Assembly: GCF_004365915.1 (NCBI RefSeq)
Contig: NZ_SODI01000001.1
Coordinates: forward strand, 186,001 to 250,000
DNA: 64,000 bases
From: Cryobacterium psychrophilum
GTDB taxonomy: Bacteria; Actinomycetota; Actinomycetes; Actinomycetales; Microbacteriaceae
Direction of reading: 5' to 3'
Shown: piece after piece, positions 19,826-31,983 of the stretch
How positions within the stretch are numbered: the stretch's first letter is position 1
Layout: every line of letters starts with the position of its first letter
Notes under the pieces: generated by a model
What the model saw: the letters and a program-made list of their open reading frames with translations, nothing else
Database searches by the model: none
Told to the model about the DNA's origin: nothing
Position numbers and translations under genes: made by a program

Positions 19826-20626
19826 CTACTGCCCGACGTGCTTCTGGAACCGTACGATGCTGGAGAACTCGGCAATGTCGAGGCTCGCGCCCCCGACGAG
19901 GGCCCCGTCGACATTGGGCTCGCGCATGTATGCCGCGATGTTGCCGCTCTTCACGGAACCGCCGTAGAGGATGCGGGTCTTGTCGGCGACATCCTGGCCG
20001 AGGCTCTCCTGCAGCACGGAGCGCAGCTGCGCAGCAACCTGCTCTGCCTGCTCGGGGGTGGCCGCTTTGCCGGAGCCGATGGCCCAAACCGGCTCATAGG
20101 CCACGACGATGTCGGCCGCGTTGCTGACGCTGGCAAGTGCGGCGCGCAACTGCGCAACAGGAACCGCGCTCGGACCGTGCTCTTCAAGGTCCGCGGCGGT
20201 TTCCCCGACGCAGATGATCGGCACGAGGTTGTTGCGCAGCGCCGCCTGGATCTTCGCGGAAACCTCAGCATCGGTTTCGTTGTGCAGGGTGCGACGCTCG
20301 GAGTGACCGATGATCACGTACTGGCATTCGAGCTGGGACAGGAACGCCCCGGAGATCTCTCCGGTGTACGCGCCGGAATCGTGGGCCGAGATGTCCTGAG
20401 CTCCGAAGCCAAGCTCGAGCTTGTCGGCGGAGATCAGCGTCTGGACCGACCGGAGGTCGGTGAAGGGCGGGAAGACCGCAGCTTCAACGGCCGTGAAGTC
20501 GTGTCCGGCGTCCTTGAGGTTCCATGCCAGTTTCTGCACGAAGGCGATGGCCTGGAGGTGATCCAGGTTCATCTTCCAGTTGCCGGCGATGAGGGGTGTG
20601 CGTCGAGTTATGCCGTTTACTACCAT
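19826..20626 (-). CDS. tpiA: Triosephosphate isomerase
   Basis: Interconverts dihydroxyacetone phosphate and glyceraldehyde-3-phosphate in glycolysis. The 266-residue TIM barrel has the N-terminal active-site Asn/Lys in AGNWKMN (residues 14-20), the catalytic His in IGHSERR, the catalytic Glu in YEPVWAIGSG and the phosphate-binding GGSVKSGN. The start overlaps the pgk stop by 7 bp and has GGAGG upstream. Confidence 0.98.
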   Translation of the reverse strand: MVVNGITRRTPLIAGNWKMNLDHLQAIAFVQKLAWNLKDAGHDFTAVEAAVFPPFTDLRSVQTLISADKLELGFGAQDISAHDSGAYTGEISGAFLSQLECQYVIIGHSERRTLHNETDAEVSAKIQAALRNNLVPIICVGETAADLEEHGPSAVPVAQLRAALASVSNAADIVVAYEPVWAIGSGKAATPEQAEQVAAQLRSVLQESLGQDVADKTRILYGGSVKSGNIAAYMREPNVDGALVGGASLDIAEFSSIVRFQKHVGQ

Positions 20627-21831
20627 CCGAGGACCTCCAGTCCTGGCAGGCGCTTGCCCTCGAGGAACTCGAGGCTGGCGCCGCCACCGGTTGAAATGTG
20701 ACCGAATTGGTCGTCTGCGAATCCGAGAATGCGCACGGCAGCGGCTGAATCTCCGCCGCCGACTACGCTGAGGCCGGACACCTCGGTGAGCGCCGCGGCA
20801 ACCGTGCGGGTGCCCTCGGCGAATGCGGGGATCTCGAACACGCCCATCGGGCCGTTCCAGAAGACCGTCTGCGATTCGCTGATGATCGCAGCGAACGCCT
20901 CGGCCGTTTTCGGGCCGATGTCGAGACCGAGCCCGGCGGCACCGAACGGCGTCTGCTCGATGGCGTCGGCGGCCGTGACCACATGCTCAGCGTCGGCACC
21001 GAACTTGGAGGCCACGACGATGTCGGTCGGCAGCACAATCTTGACGCCGAGGCGCTCGGCCTCGGCGAGGTACCCCCGCACCGTCTCCAGCTGATCGGTC
21101 TCGAGCAGGCTGGCGCCGACCGGGTGTCCCTGGGCGGCGAGGAAGGTGAAGAGCATTCCTCCACCGATGAGCAGGGAGTTGACGCGCGGGAGCAGATGTC
21201 CGATGACGCCGAGCTTGTCGGAGACCTTCGATCCACCGAGAACGACCGTGTAGGGCGCTTCCGGTTTCTCCGTGAGGCGATCCAGCACCTCGAGCTCGGT
21301 GGCGATCAAGAGACCGGCCGCGCTCGGGAGGATGGAGGCCAGATCATAGACGCTGGCCTGCTTGCGGTGTACGACGCCGAAACCGTCGGAGACGAGAGCA
21401 TCGCCAAGGGCGGCGAGTTCGGCAGCGAAGGATGCGCGCTCCGCGTCGACCTTGCTGGTCTCCCCCGGGTTGAACCGCAGGTTTTCCAACACCACGATGT
21501 CGCCGTCGGACAGGCGAGCCACCGCATCCGTTGCTGAGGTTCCGACGGTGTCGGTCGCAAACGCAACGGGGCGCCCCACAAGCTCGCTCAGCCGCTCGGC
21601 CACCGGGGCCAGGCTGTACGTGGCGTCAAACGTCCCGTCGGGGCGCCCGAGGTGAGAGACGATCACCACGCGGGCGCCCTGCGCGAGAAGCGCGTTGAGG
21701 GTAGGCAGCGACGCCCGCACGCGGCCGTCGTCGGTGATCTGTCCGTCTTTCAACGGCACATTCAGATCGAAGCGGACGATAACCCGCTTGCCCTGGAGTG
21801 CGCCCAGGGAATCGATCGTGCGAAGTGTCAC
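20620..21831 (-). CDS. pgk: Phosphoglycerate kinase
   Basis: Glycolytic ATP-forming enzyme converting 1,3-bisphosphoglycerate to 3-phosphoglycerate. The GTG start gives 403 residues. Family marks are RFDLNVPLKDG (substrate-binding N-terminal domain), VSHLGRPDG and the nucleotide-binding C-terminal VVGGGDSAAAVR. It lies 11 bp after gap and overlaps tpiA by 7 bp, so gap-pgk-tpiA are one transcription unit. Confidence 0.98.
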   Translation of the reverse strand: MTLRTIDSLGALQGKRVIVRFDLNVPLKDGQITDDGRVRASLPTLNALLAQGARVVIVSHLGRPDGTFDATYSLAPVAERLSELVGRPVAFATDTVGTSATDAVARLSDGDIVVLENLRFNPGETSKVDAERASFAAELAALGDALVSDGFGVVHRKQASVYDLASILPSAAGLLIATELEVLDRLTEKPEAPYTVVLGGSKVSDKLGVIGHLLPRVNSLLIGGGMLFTFLAAQGHPVGASLLETDQLETVRGYLAEAERLGVKIVLPTDIVVASKFGADAEHVVTAADAIEQTPFGAAGLGLDIGPKTAEAFAAIISESQTVFWNGPMGVFEIPAFAEGTRTVAAALTEVSGLSVVGGGDSAAAVRILGFADDQFGHISTGGGASLEFLEGKRLPGLEVLGW

Positions 21832-21842
21832 TGCGCGGCCCG

Positions 21843-22910
<1,068 letters not shown>

Positions 22911-22922
22911 TTACCGAGAAAC

Positions 22923-22951
22923 GGCGGCGTCCCCGCTGCGGGGACGCCGCC
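22923..22951 (-). terminator. Terminator-like hairpin after sodA
   Basis: Twelve-bp perfect arms (GGCGGCGTCCCC and complement) with a 5-nt loop lie about 20 bp past the sodA stop. On the minus strand CGTTTCTC follows, a modest T-rich tail. Smaller GGCGC-ACA-GCGCC symmetry is present at about 22874-22886 in the gap leader. Confidence 0.7.
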
Positions 22952-22970
22952 TCACAAGGCGGCCGGAACG

Positions 22971-23597
22971 CTACGAGAGTAGCAGCAGGCCGTTCGTCTT
23001 CTCGCGGGCGACCGTGAAGCGCTCCTGGACGTTTGCCCAGTTCGCGATGTTCCAGAACGCCTTGACATAGTCGGCGCGCACATTGCGGTAGTCGAGGTAG
23101 TACGCGTGCTCCCAAACGTCCAGCATGAGCACCGGAACGATGCCGGCAGCGAAGTTGGACTGCTGGTCGAAGAACTGCTGGACGATCAGCTGCTGGCCGA
23201 TGGAGTCCCAGGCCAGAACGGCCCAGCCGGATCCCTGTACGCCGAGCGCGGCAGCGGTGAAGTGAGCCTGGAACTTCTCGAACGAGCCAAAGAAATCGTC
23301 GATGGCCGCCGCCAGCTCGCCAACGGGCTTGTCTCCCCCGTTGGGAGACAGGTTGGTCCAGAAGATGGAGTGGTTGACGTGCCCACCGAGGTTGAAGGCG
23401 AGGTCCTTCTGCAATTTGTTAATGTTTGCGAGGCTGCCCGAGTCGCGGGCTTCTGCCATCTGGGCGAGTGCGGTGTTCGCACCCGTCACGTAGGCCTGGT
23501 GGTGCTTGCTGTGGTGTAGCTCCATGATGGTGGCGCTGATGCTGGGCTCGAGGGCCGAGTAGTCATAGTCGAGCTGGGGAAGGGTATATTCAGCCAT
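22971..23597 (-). CDS. sodA: Superoxide dismutase (Fe/Mn family)
   Basis: Converts superoxide to oxygen and hydrogen peroxide in the cytosol. The 208-residue protein has the four expected metal ligands: His28 (ELHHSKHH), His76 ([10 protein letters not shown]), Asp160 and His164 (LDVWEHAYY). Which metal is used cannot be decided by eye. The gene is flanked by a terminator on one side and about 100 bp with a TAGACT -10-like box on the other, so it looks like a monocistronic unit placed between whiA and gap. Confidence 0.97.
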   Translation of the reverse strand: MAEYTLPQLDYDYSALEPSISATIMELHHSKHHQAYVTGANTALAQMAEARDSGSLANINKLQKDLAFNLGGHVNHSIFWTNLSPNGGDKPVGELAAAIDDFFGSFEKFQAHFTAAALGVQGSGWAVLAWDSIGQQLIVQQFFDQQSNFAAGIVPVLMLDVWEHAYYLDYRNVRADYVKAFWNIANWANVQERFTVAREKTNGLLLLS

Positions 23598-23701
23598 TGC
23601 TTATCTCCTCTGAGTGGTGTCGGGGGGCGGTTCCGTCCCGCGACGTTGTAAGCGACTTTTTCAGTCTAGTCAGGTCGTTTGAAGGGGCACTAAATACGTC
23701 G

Positions 23702-24694
23702 TCAGGCGTCATCCGGGTGCGTCGGGAAGGGAACGTCCGTACCGGGAATCCCGAGGTCGACGGCCTTCTTGTCGGCCATGGCCAATAGTCGTCGGATCCG
23801 GCCCGCGACCGCATCCTTCGTCATGGGCGGATCAGCGTGGTGGCCGAGTTCGTCGAGGCTGGAGTCGCGGAAGCTGAGGCGTAGTTCACCGGCGTAGCGC
23901 AGGTGCTCCGGGATCTCCGCACCGAGGATGTCCATGGCGCGCTGAACGCGTGCGCAAGCCGCTACCGCGGCCTCGGCAGAACGACGAAGGTTGGCGTCGT
24001 CAAAGTTGACGAGTCGGTTGGCCGTGGCTCGTACTTCGCGACGCTGGCGAAGTTCTTCCCAGTTGAGGACCGTGCTCTCGGCCCCCATATGCACGAGCAT
24101 GGCCCCGATCGCGTCGCCGTCCCGGATGATCACCCGGTGCACGCCGCGGACCTCGCGGGCCTTGGCCGCGATTCCCAGGCGGCCGGCGGCGCCGACGAGA
24201 GCCATCGCGGACTCGTTGCCGGGGCAGACCACTTCAAGCGCGGCGGACCGGCCAGGATCGGTCAGGGTGCCGTGTGCGAGGAACGCGCCGCGCCACACGG
24301 CAGCGATCTCTTCCCGGGAGCCGGTGGTGAGCCGGTTCGGCAGGCCGCGGATGGGACGCCGGCGGGCGTCGAGAAGGCCCGTCTGGCGGGCAAGGGTCTC
24401 GCCACCCTCGATCACGCGAACCAGGTAGTGGTTGGTGCGGCGCAGGCCGGAGGCGGCGATGACCTGCACGTCGCTTCGCACGCCGTAGAGCTCGGCAAGG
24501 TCTTTGCGCACGCGCCGCGCCAGAATGGCGGTGTCGAGTTCCGACTCGATGGCGATGCGGCTGCTGATGAGGTGAAGTCCTCCGGAGAACCGGAGGATTG
24601 TTGCCAACTCTGCCGCGCGCACTGTGGTTTTGGAGACCTCAACGCGGGAGAGTTCGTCTTTAACGTCGGCGGTGAGTGCCAATCGTATTTCCAT
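23702..24694 (-). CDS. whiA: Sporulation/cell-division regulator homologue WhiA
   Basis: WhiA is a DNA-binding protein conserved in Gram-positive bacteria that controls cell division and, in Streptomyces, sporulation. The 330-residue protein combines a degenerate LAGLIDADG homing-endonuclease-like domain (about residues 90-215, with [13 protein letters not shown]) with a C-terminal helix-turn-helix domain (about 240-320, [19 protein letters not shown]). It lies 68 bp after rapZ, with no yvcK gene between them. Confidence 0.96.
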   Translation of the reverse strand: MEIRLALTADVKDELSRVEVSKTTVRAAELATILRFSGGLHLISSRIAIESELDTAILARRVRKDLAELYGVRSDVQVIAASGLRRTNHYLVRVIEGGETLARQTGLLDARRRPIRGLPNRLTTGSREEIAAVWRGAFLAHGTLTDPGRSAALEVVCPGNESAMALVGAAGRLGIAAKAREVRGVHRVIIRDGDAIGAMLVHMGAESTVLNWEELRQRREVRATANRLVNFDDANLRRSAEAAVAACARVQRAMDILGAEIPEHLRYAGELRLSFRDSSLDELGHHADPPMTKDAVAGRIRRLLAMADKKAVDLGIPGTDVPFPTHPDDA

Positions 24695-24762
24695 TCTGTT
24701 ATTCGGACGTGCGATTGGGATGAACCGCTCTATCAGCGGCTTGCGAGGCGCTCGCGCCTGGG

Positions 24763-25638
24763 TTATTCGCGTCCGAGGTCGCGGTGCTTGATGTTCACCA
24801 CAACGCCGGGAAGTTTTTCAAGTCGGGAGGAGAGCTCCCTGGCCATGGCGACGGAACGGTGTTTTCCGCCCGTGCAGCCAATACCAATCGTCGCATGCCG
24901 TTTGTTTTCTCGCTGGTAACCGGCGAGTACGGGTGTCAGCGCCGCGGCATAACCGTCAATGAAATCGGTCGCGCCCTCCTGGGCAAGCACGAAGTCGCGC
25001 ACCTCTGTATCCTCCCCGGTGTGGCCGCGCAGCTCGGGGATCCAGAACGGGTTTGGGAGGAAGCGCGCATCGGCGACCATGTCGACATCCGTTGGCAACC
25101 CGTACTTGAACCCGAAACTCATGATCGTCACCTGAACGCCCGCTGTTCCCTCGGCGGCGAAAAGCTCGGTCGTTGTGGTTGCGAGGCGATGCACGTTGAG
25201 GTCGGAGGTGTCAATGACGATGTCGCTCGACTCCCGCACGCTGAAGAGCCGGGCCCGCTCAGCCGCGATGCCGTCAAGGAGCGTCCCCTCGCCCTGCAGC
25301 GGATGCGGACGCCGCACGGATTCGAATCGGCGCACCAGAACGTCGTCCCGCGCCTCAAGAAAGATAACCCGAACCTGGATGCCATGCTGAAGCGACTGCA
25401 CGGTCTCCCGGAAGTCCCCGAACAGATCCCGGCCGCGGATATCGACCACGGCGGCTATTTTGGGCAGTGTCGTGCCGGCACGTTCGACGAGGTCCACAAG
25501 GGGCCGCAGCATTTGCGGCGGCAGGTTGTCGACGACATACCAGCCGAGGTCTTCGAGCGCGTTCGCGACCGTCGAACGGCCCGCCCCGGACATTCCCGTG
25601 ACGATCAGCAATTCTTGCTTGTCGGGCTCCGTTGTCAT
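24763..25638 (-). CDS. rapZ: RapZ/YvcJ family nucleotide-binding protein
   Basis: P-loop protein of the RapZ (YvcJ) family. In E. coli RapZ controls glmS through a small RNA; in Gram-positives the role is less clear and may involve competence or cell-wall precursors. The 291-residue product has Walker A GMSGAGRS (15-22), DNLPP, the [10 protein letters not shown] segment and [11 protein letters not shown]. The ATG at 25638 is chosen with GAAGG upstream; the open frame to 25746 overlaps the uvrC end and lacks similarity. Confidence 0.95.
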   Translation of the reverse strand: MTTEPDKQELLIVTGMSGAGRSTVANALEDLGWYVVDNLPPQMLRPLVDLVERAGTTLPKIAAVVDIRGRDLFGDFRETVQSLQHGIQVRVIFLEARDDVLVRRFESVRRPHPLQGEGTLLDGIAAERARLFSVRESSDIVIDTSDLNVHRLATTTTELFAAEGTAGVQVTIMSFGFKYGLPTDVDMVADARFLPNPFWIPELRGHTGEDTEVRDFVLAQEGATDFIDGYAAALTPVLAGYQRENKRHATIGIGCTGGKHRSVAMARELSSRLEKLPGVVVNIKHRDLGRE

Positions 25639-25699
25639 TCTGAAATGCGCCTTCTGTCGGAGTTGATAAGACATCAAGCCTACCGACCCCCGCACGCTT

Positions 25700-27592
25700 T
25701 CAGGCCCGCAGGTGCCGATGAATCGTGCCGGCCAGCTGGGGACCAATGCCGCGAACCTCGGAAATGGACTCCTCCGTCGCGGCTTTCAGTCGGGCGACGG
25801 AGCCGAAATGCTGCAGGAGCACCTTCACTCGCGCCGGGCCGAGGCCGGGGATCTCGCCCAGGATGCTGGAAATATCGCGTTTGCGTCTGGCCCTCTGATG
25901 CGTGATGGCGAAGCGGTGCGCCTCGTCACGAATGCGTTGGATGACAAAAAGAGCGTCGCTGTTGCGCGGGAGGATCACGGGGTAATCGGAGTCGGGAAGC
26001 CAAATCTCTTCGAGCCGTTTCGCGATCCCGCACAGCTGGATGCCGGTCACCCCGGAGTCGGCGAGTGCCCTGGCCGCCGCCGCCACCTGGGGCTGGCCGC
26101 CGTCGACGATGAGCAGATTGGGCGAGTATCGGAACTTCTTGCGTTTCTGTTCGATCTCCTCGGCTGGCGCCTCGCCCGACGTCGTTTCCCTCGGTATCGA
26201 CGTTTCGCCGGCCGGAGCAAGATAGGCCAGGCGCCGCATGAGGGTTCGGTAGATCGAGTCGGTGTCGTCGGTCGATTCGGGGATACTGAACCGACGGTAG
26301 TCGTCCTTGCGCGGAAGTCCGTCTTCGAACACCACCATCGATGCCACGATGTTTGTGCCGCTCAGGTGCGACACGTCGTAGCATTCCATCCGCAGCGGCG
26401 CCGCCGGCATTCCGAGGGCCTCCTGAATGTCTTCGAGCGCTTTGGATCGTGCCACGAAGTCGGAGCTTCGCCGGGTCTTATAGAGCAGCAGTGCCTGTTT
26501 GGCGTTCTGCGTGGCCGTAGCCAGGAGGGCCGCCTTCTCGCCGCGTTGCGCGGCGACGAGTCGAACCTTCCGGTCAGCTGTTTCGGCCAACCAGAGCTCG
26601 AGGGCCTCGGCATTATCGGGCAGTTCCGGGACGATGATCTCCCGTGGCGGAACGGCGCTTCCCGTGTAGGCGGTCTGCATGATGGAGTCGATGAGCTCGC
26701 CGGTGGACACGTCCAGCTCCTTGTCCACCATCCATCCCCGCACGCCGCGAATGCGCCCTCCACGCACGTGAAAGAGCTGCACCGCGGCGGCGAGCTCGTC
26801 CTGCTCAATCGCGAACAGGTCGATATCGACGGTGTCGCGAAGCACGACGGCGCTCTTCTCGAGGATGGCCGTGAGCGCCATCACCTGGTCGCGTCGCTTG
26901 CCGGCGAGCTCGTACTTCTGTTCGCCTGCCGCCTCTTTCATTTCGACGGTTAGCCTGTTGATCAGCTTGCGGTCCTGGCTGCCCATGAAGCTCACGAACT
27001 GCTCCACCCGTGCCCGATGCTCCTCGATGGAGACCTTTTGTGAACACGGCCCAAAGCACCGGCCGATCTGGCTCGCGAAGCATGGCTTCCCGCTCTGCAT
27101 GGCGCGCTTGTAGTTGGCGTTGTTACACGTGCGGATCGGAAAGGCCTTCAGCATGAGCTCGATGGTCTCGTAGACGGCCCACACCTTCGGGTACGGTCCG
27201 AAGTACCTGGCGCCCTTGATGCCCTCGGTGCGGGTCACGAGCGCCCGCGGTGCTTCGTCGGCGAGCGTCACGGCGAGGTACGGGTACGACTTGTCGTCCT
27301 TGAACTGCACGTTGAAAGGAGGATCGAATTCGTTGATCCACGTCCACTCGAGTTGCAGGGCTTCGACCTCCGTGCCCACGACCGTCCACTCGACGGAGGA
27401 CGCGGCGGTGACCATGCGCCGGGTGCGTTCGTGCAGGCTCGTGAGCGGGGCGAAGTAATTTGCGAGTCGCGCGCGCAGGTTCTTGGCCTTGCCCACGTAG
27501 AGCACACGGCCCGTGTCATCGCGAAAGCGATAGACGCCGGGGGTCGTGGGAATCTCGCCCGGCTTCGGGCGGTAGCTCAATGCATCAGACAT
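25700..27592 (-). CDS. uvrC: Excinuclease ABC subunit C (UvrC)
   Basis: UvrC makes both incisions in nucleotide excision repair. The 630-residue protein has an N-terminal GIY-YIG nuclease domain ([20 protein letters not shown], about residues 19-38), a cysteine cluster ([10 protein letters not shown]... [13 protein letters not shown]), a UVR motif (about 205-240), the RNase H-like nuclease domain with its conserved Asp residues ([31 protein letters not shown]) and C-terminal helix-hairpin-helix repeats. The ATG at 27592 fits the family start; a GTG at 27637 is a less likely alternative. Confidence 0.96.
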   Translation of the reverse strand: MSDALSYRPKPGEIPTTPGVYRFRDDTGRVLYVGKAKNLRARLANYFAPLTSLHERTRRMVTAASSVEWTVVGTEVEALQLEWTWINEFDPPFNVQFKDDKSYPYLAVTLADEAPRALVTRTEGIKGARYFGPYPKVWAVYETIELMLKAFPIRTCNNANYKRAMQSGKPCFASQIGRCFGPCSQKVSIEEHRARVEQFVSFMGSQDRKLINRLTVEMKEAAGEQKYELAGKRRDQVMALTAILEKSAVVLRDTVDIDLFAIEQDELAAAVQLFHVRGGRIRGVRGWMVDKELDVSTGELIDSIMQTAYTGSAVPPREIIVPELPDNAEALELWLAETADRKVRLVAAQRGEKAALLATATQNAKQALLLYKTRRSSDFVARSKALEDIQEALGMPAAPLRMECYDVSHLSGTNIVASMVVFEDGLPRKDDYRRFSIPESTDDTDSIYRTLMRRLAYLAPAGETSIPRETTSGEAPAEEIEQKRKKFRYSPNLLIVDGGQPQVAAAARALADSGVTGIQLCGIAKRLEEIWLPDSDYPVILPRNSDALFVIQRIRDEAHRFAITHQRARRKRDISSILGEIPGLGPARVKVLLQHFGSVARLKAATEESISEVRGIGPQLAGTIHRHLRA

Positions 27593-27643
27593 GGTGTGAT
27601 CCGTTGGGGGTGGGCGCGGAACCGGTTCGCTGACCGGCACGCG

Positions 27644-30511
<2,868 letters not shown>

Positions 30512-30517
30512 TTATCG

Positions 30518-30523
30518 ATTCTA
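30518..30523 (-). promoter_or_regulatory. -10-like TAGAAT, predicted leaderless uvrA start
   Basis: The hexamer TAGAAT is separated by six bases from the uvrA GTG. No SOS-box (CGAAC-N4-GTTCG-like) sequence was seen in the 138-bp uvrA-padR gap. Confidence 0.45.
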
Positions 30524-30598
30524 TGCAACGCCACCGACACCACTGGACGACACCGACCGCCGAGAGCGAACACCCACCATGACACAAATAGTGTTGTG

Positions 30599-30614
30599 GA
30601 GTATGTATATACTC
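30599..30614. promoter_or_regulatory. Putative PadR operator
   Basis: GAGTAT-N4-ATACTC forms a perfect 6-bp inverted repeat directly upstream of padR. It sits in the spacer of a possible promoter (TTGTGG at 30594-30599, TACTTA at 30617-30622). A second repeat, CACAA-N6-TTGTG, lies just upstream at 30583-30598. PadR regulators commonly bind AT-rich dyads in their own promoters, so autorepression is a fair inference. Confidence 0.5.
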
Positions 30615-30649
30615 GGTACTTATTAGTTAGATGAATAGCCGGAGGTCGT

Positions 30650-31258
30650 ATGTCCGTTCGTCAGAGCCTGCTCGCCATCCTGAACCAGGGGCCATGTTAC
30701 GGCTACCAGTTGCGGGCCGAGTTCGACCGTCGCACCGGTTCGACCTGGCCGCTCAACGTCGGCCAGATCTACAACACCCTCGACCGACTTGAGCGCGACG
30801 GCCTGGTGCAGAAGGCACACATTGACGCCGACGGCCAGAACTACGTGGAGATCACGAACGCCGGGCGCGCGGAAGTCACCGATTGGCTCGGTTCGCCCGT
30901 GGTGCGCACCACGGCCACCCGCGACGAACTCGCCATCAAACTCGCCATTGCCGTGACGCTGCCGGGCGTGGACATTGCGCAGGTGATCCAGGTTCAGCGC
31001 ACCGCGACAATGCGCACCCTGCAGGAGCTCACCCGCACCAAGAACGCGACCGCTGACCCGGAATCCTCCGAGCAACTGGCCTGGCTCCTCGTGATCGACT
31101 CGCTCATCTTCGCCGCCGAGGCCGAGGCGCGTTGGCTGGATCACTCGGAGAACCGACTGGCCCGTGCCCGTGCCGCCGGCCTCGCCGCTCCCCTCCCGCT
31201 CAATACCGACGTTCCGAAGCGTGGCCGTCCGGTCAAGACGGTTCAGGCAGGCGCGTGA
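30650..31258 (+). CDS. PadR-family transcriptional regulator
   Basis: The 202-residue protein begins with a PadR winged helix (about residues 1-85: LLAILNQGPCYGYQLRAEF, VNVGQIYNTLDRLERDGLV-type segments) and has the Vir_C-like helical dimerisation domain. A basic C-terminal tail (KRGRPVKT) is unusual and might touch DNA. A strong GGAGG precedes the ATG. The stop overlaps the ATPase start by 4 bp, so the regulator is co-transcribed with the transporter it probably represses. Confidence 0.93.
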   Translation: MSVRQSLLAILNQGPCYGYQLRAEFDRRTGSTWPLNVGQIYNTLDRLERDGLVQKAHIDADGQNYVEITNAGRAEVTDWLGSPVVRTTATRDELAIKLAIAVTLPGVDIAQVIQVQRTATMRTLQELTRTKNATADPESSEQLAWLLVIDSLIFAAEAEARWLDHSENRLARARAAGLAAPLPLNTDVPKRGRPVKTVQAGA

Positions 31259-31983
31259 CCGACTCCGAAATCCTGCTGCAGCTCGACGGGGTCTCGATGC
31301 AGTACGGCCGTGGCGAGACCGCGATCACGGCTCTTGCGGGTGTCGACCTGACAGTTAACCGAGGCGAACTCGTGGCGGTAATGGGGGCATCCGGTTCGGG
31401 AAAGTCAACGCTGCTGACCGTGGCCGGCGGGCTCACCCCGCCCACGAGCGGCGAGGTCGTGGTCGAGGGCAACTGGCTCAGCCAGCTCTCGCCGAAACAG
31501 CTCGCAACGCTGCGCCGACGGAGCCTTGGGTTCGTCTTTCAGGACTTCAACCTGATTCCCTCGCTCACGGCGATCGAGAATGTGAGACTGCCGCTAGAGC
31601 TTGACGGCTGGAAGAGAAAGAAGGCCCACCATCCGGCGCTCGACGCCCTGACTCTGGTTGAGCTGGCCGACCGGACCAGCCACTTTCCCTCCGACCTGTC
31701 GGGCGGGCAGCAGCAGCGGGTCGCGATTGCGCGCGCCGTGGTCGGTGGTCGCTCGCTCATCCTCGCCGACGAGCCCACCGGGGCGCTCGACAGCACCACC
31801 GGCGAGCTCGTGCTGCGGATGCTCCGCTCCCGGATCGACGCGGGTGCCGGCGGTATCCTGGTCACCCACGATGCACGGCATGCGGCCTGGGCGGACCGGA
31901 TCGTCTTCCTGCGCGACGGTCGCATCGTGGACGAGTCGCGGGCCTCCACCGTGTCGAGCTTGTTGAACGGACTGCCGGCATGA
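31255..31983 (+). CDS. ABC transporter ATP-binding protein (MacB/LolD-type)
   Basis: ATPase of a type VII (mechanotransmission) ABC system. The 242-residue product has Walker A GASGSGKS (44-51), Q-loop VFQDFNLIP, signature LSGGQ (148-152), Walker B LILADEP (Asp172/Glu173) and H-loop THD. The Gln-Asp-Phe-Asn-Leu Q-loop is typical of the LolD/MacB/FtsE branch. The GTG at 31255 overlaps padR (GTGA); the frame upstream of it reads through padR and is not coding. Confidence 0.95.
   Translation: MTDSEILLQLDGVSMQYGRGETAITALAGVDLTVNRGELVAVMGASGSGKSTLLTVAGGLTPPTSGEVVVEGNWLSQLSPKQLATLRRRSLGFVFQDFNLIPSLTAIENVRLPLELDGWKRKKAHHPALDALTLVELADRTSHFPSDLSGGQQQRVAIARAVVGGRSLILADEPTGALDSTTGELVLRMLRSRIDAGAGGILVTHDARHAAWADRIVFLRDGRIVDESRASTVSSLLNGLPA

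Noticed and set aside
30512..30649. SOS (LexA) box before uvrA or padR
   Set aside because: No CGAAC-N4-GTTCG-type sequence; visible dyads are AT-rich and fit PadR better. The uvrB upstream region likewise shows none.
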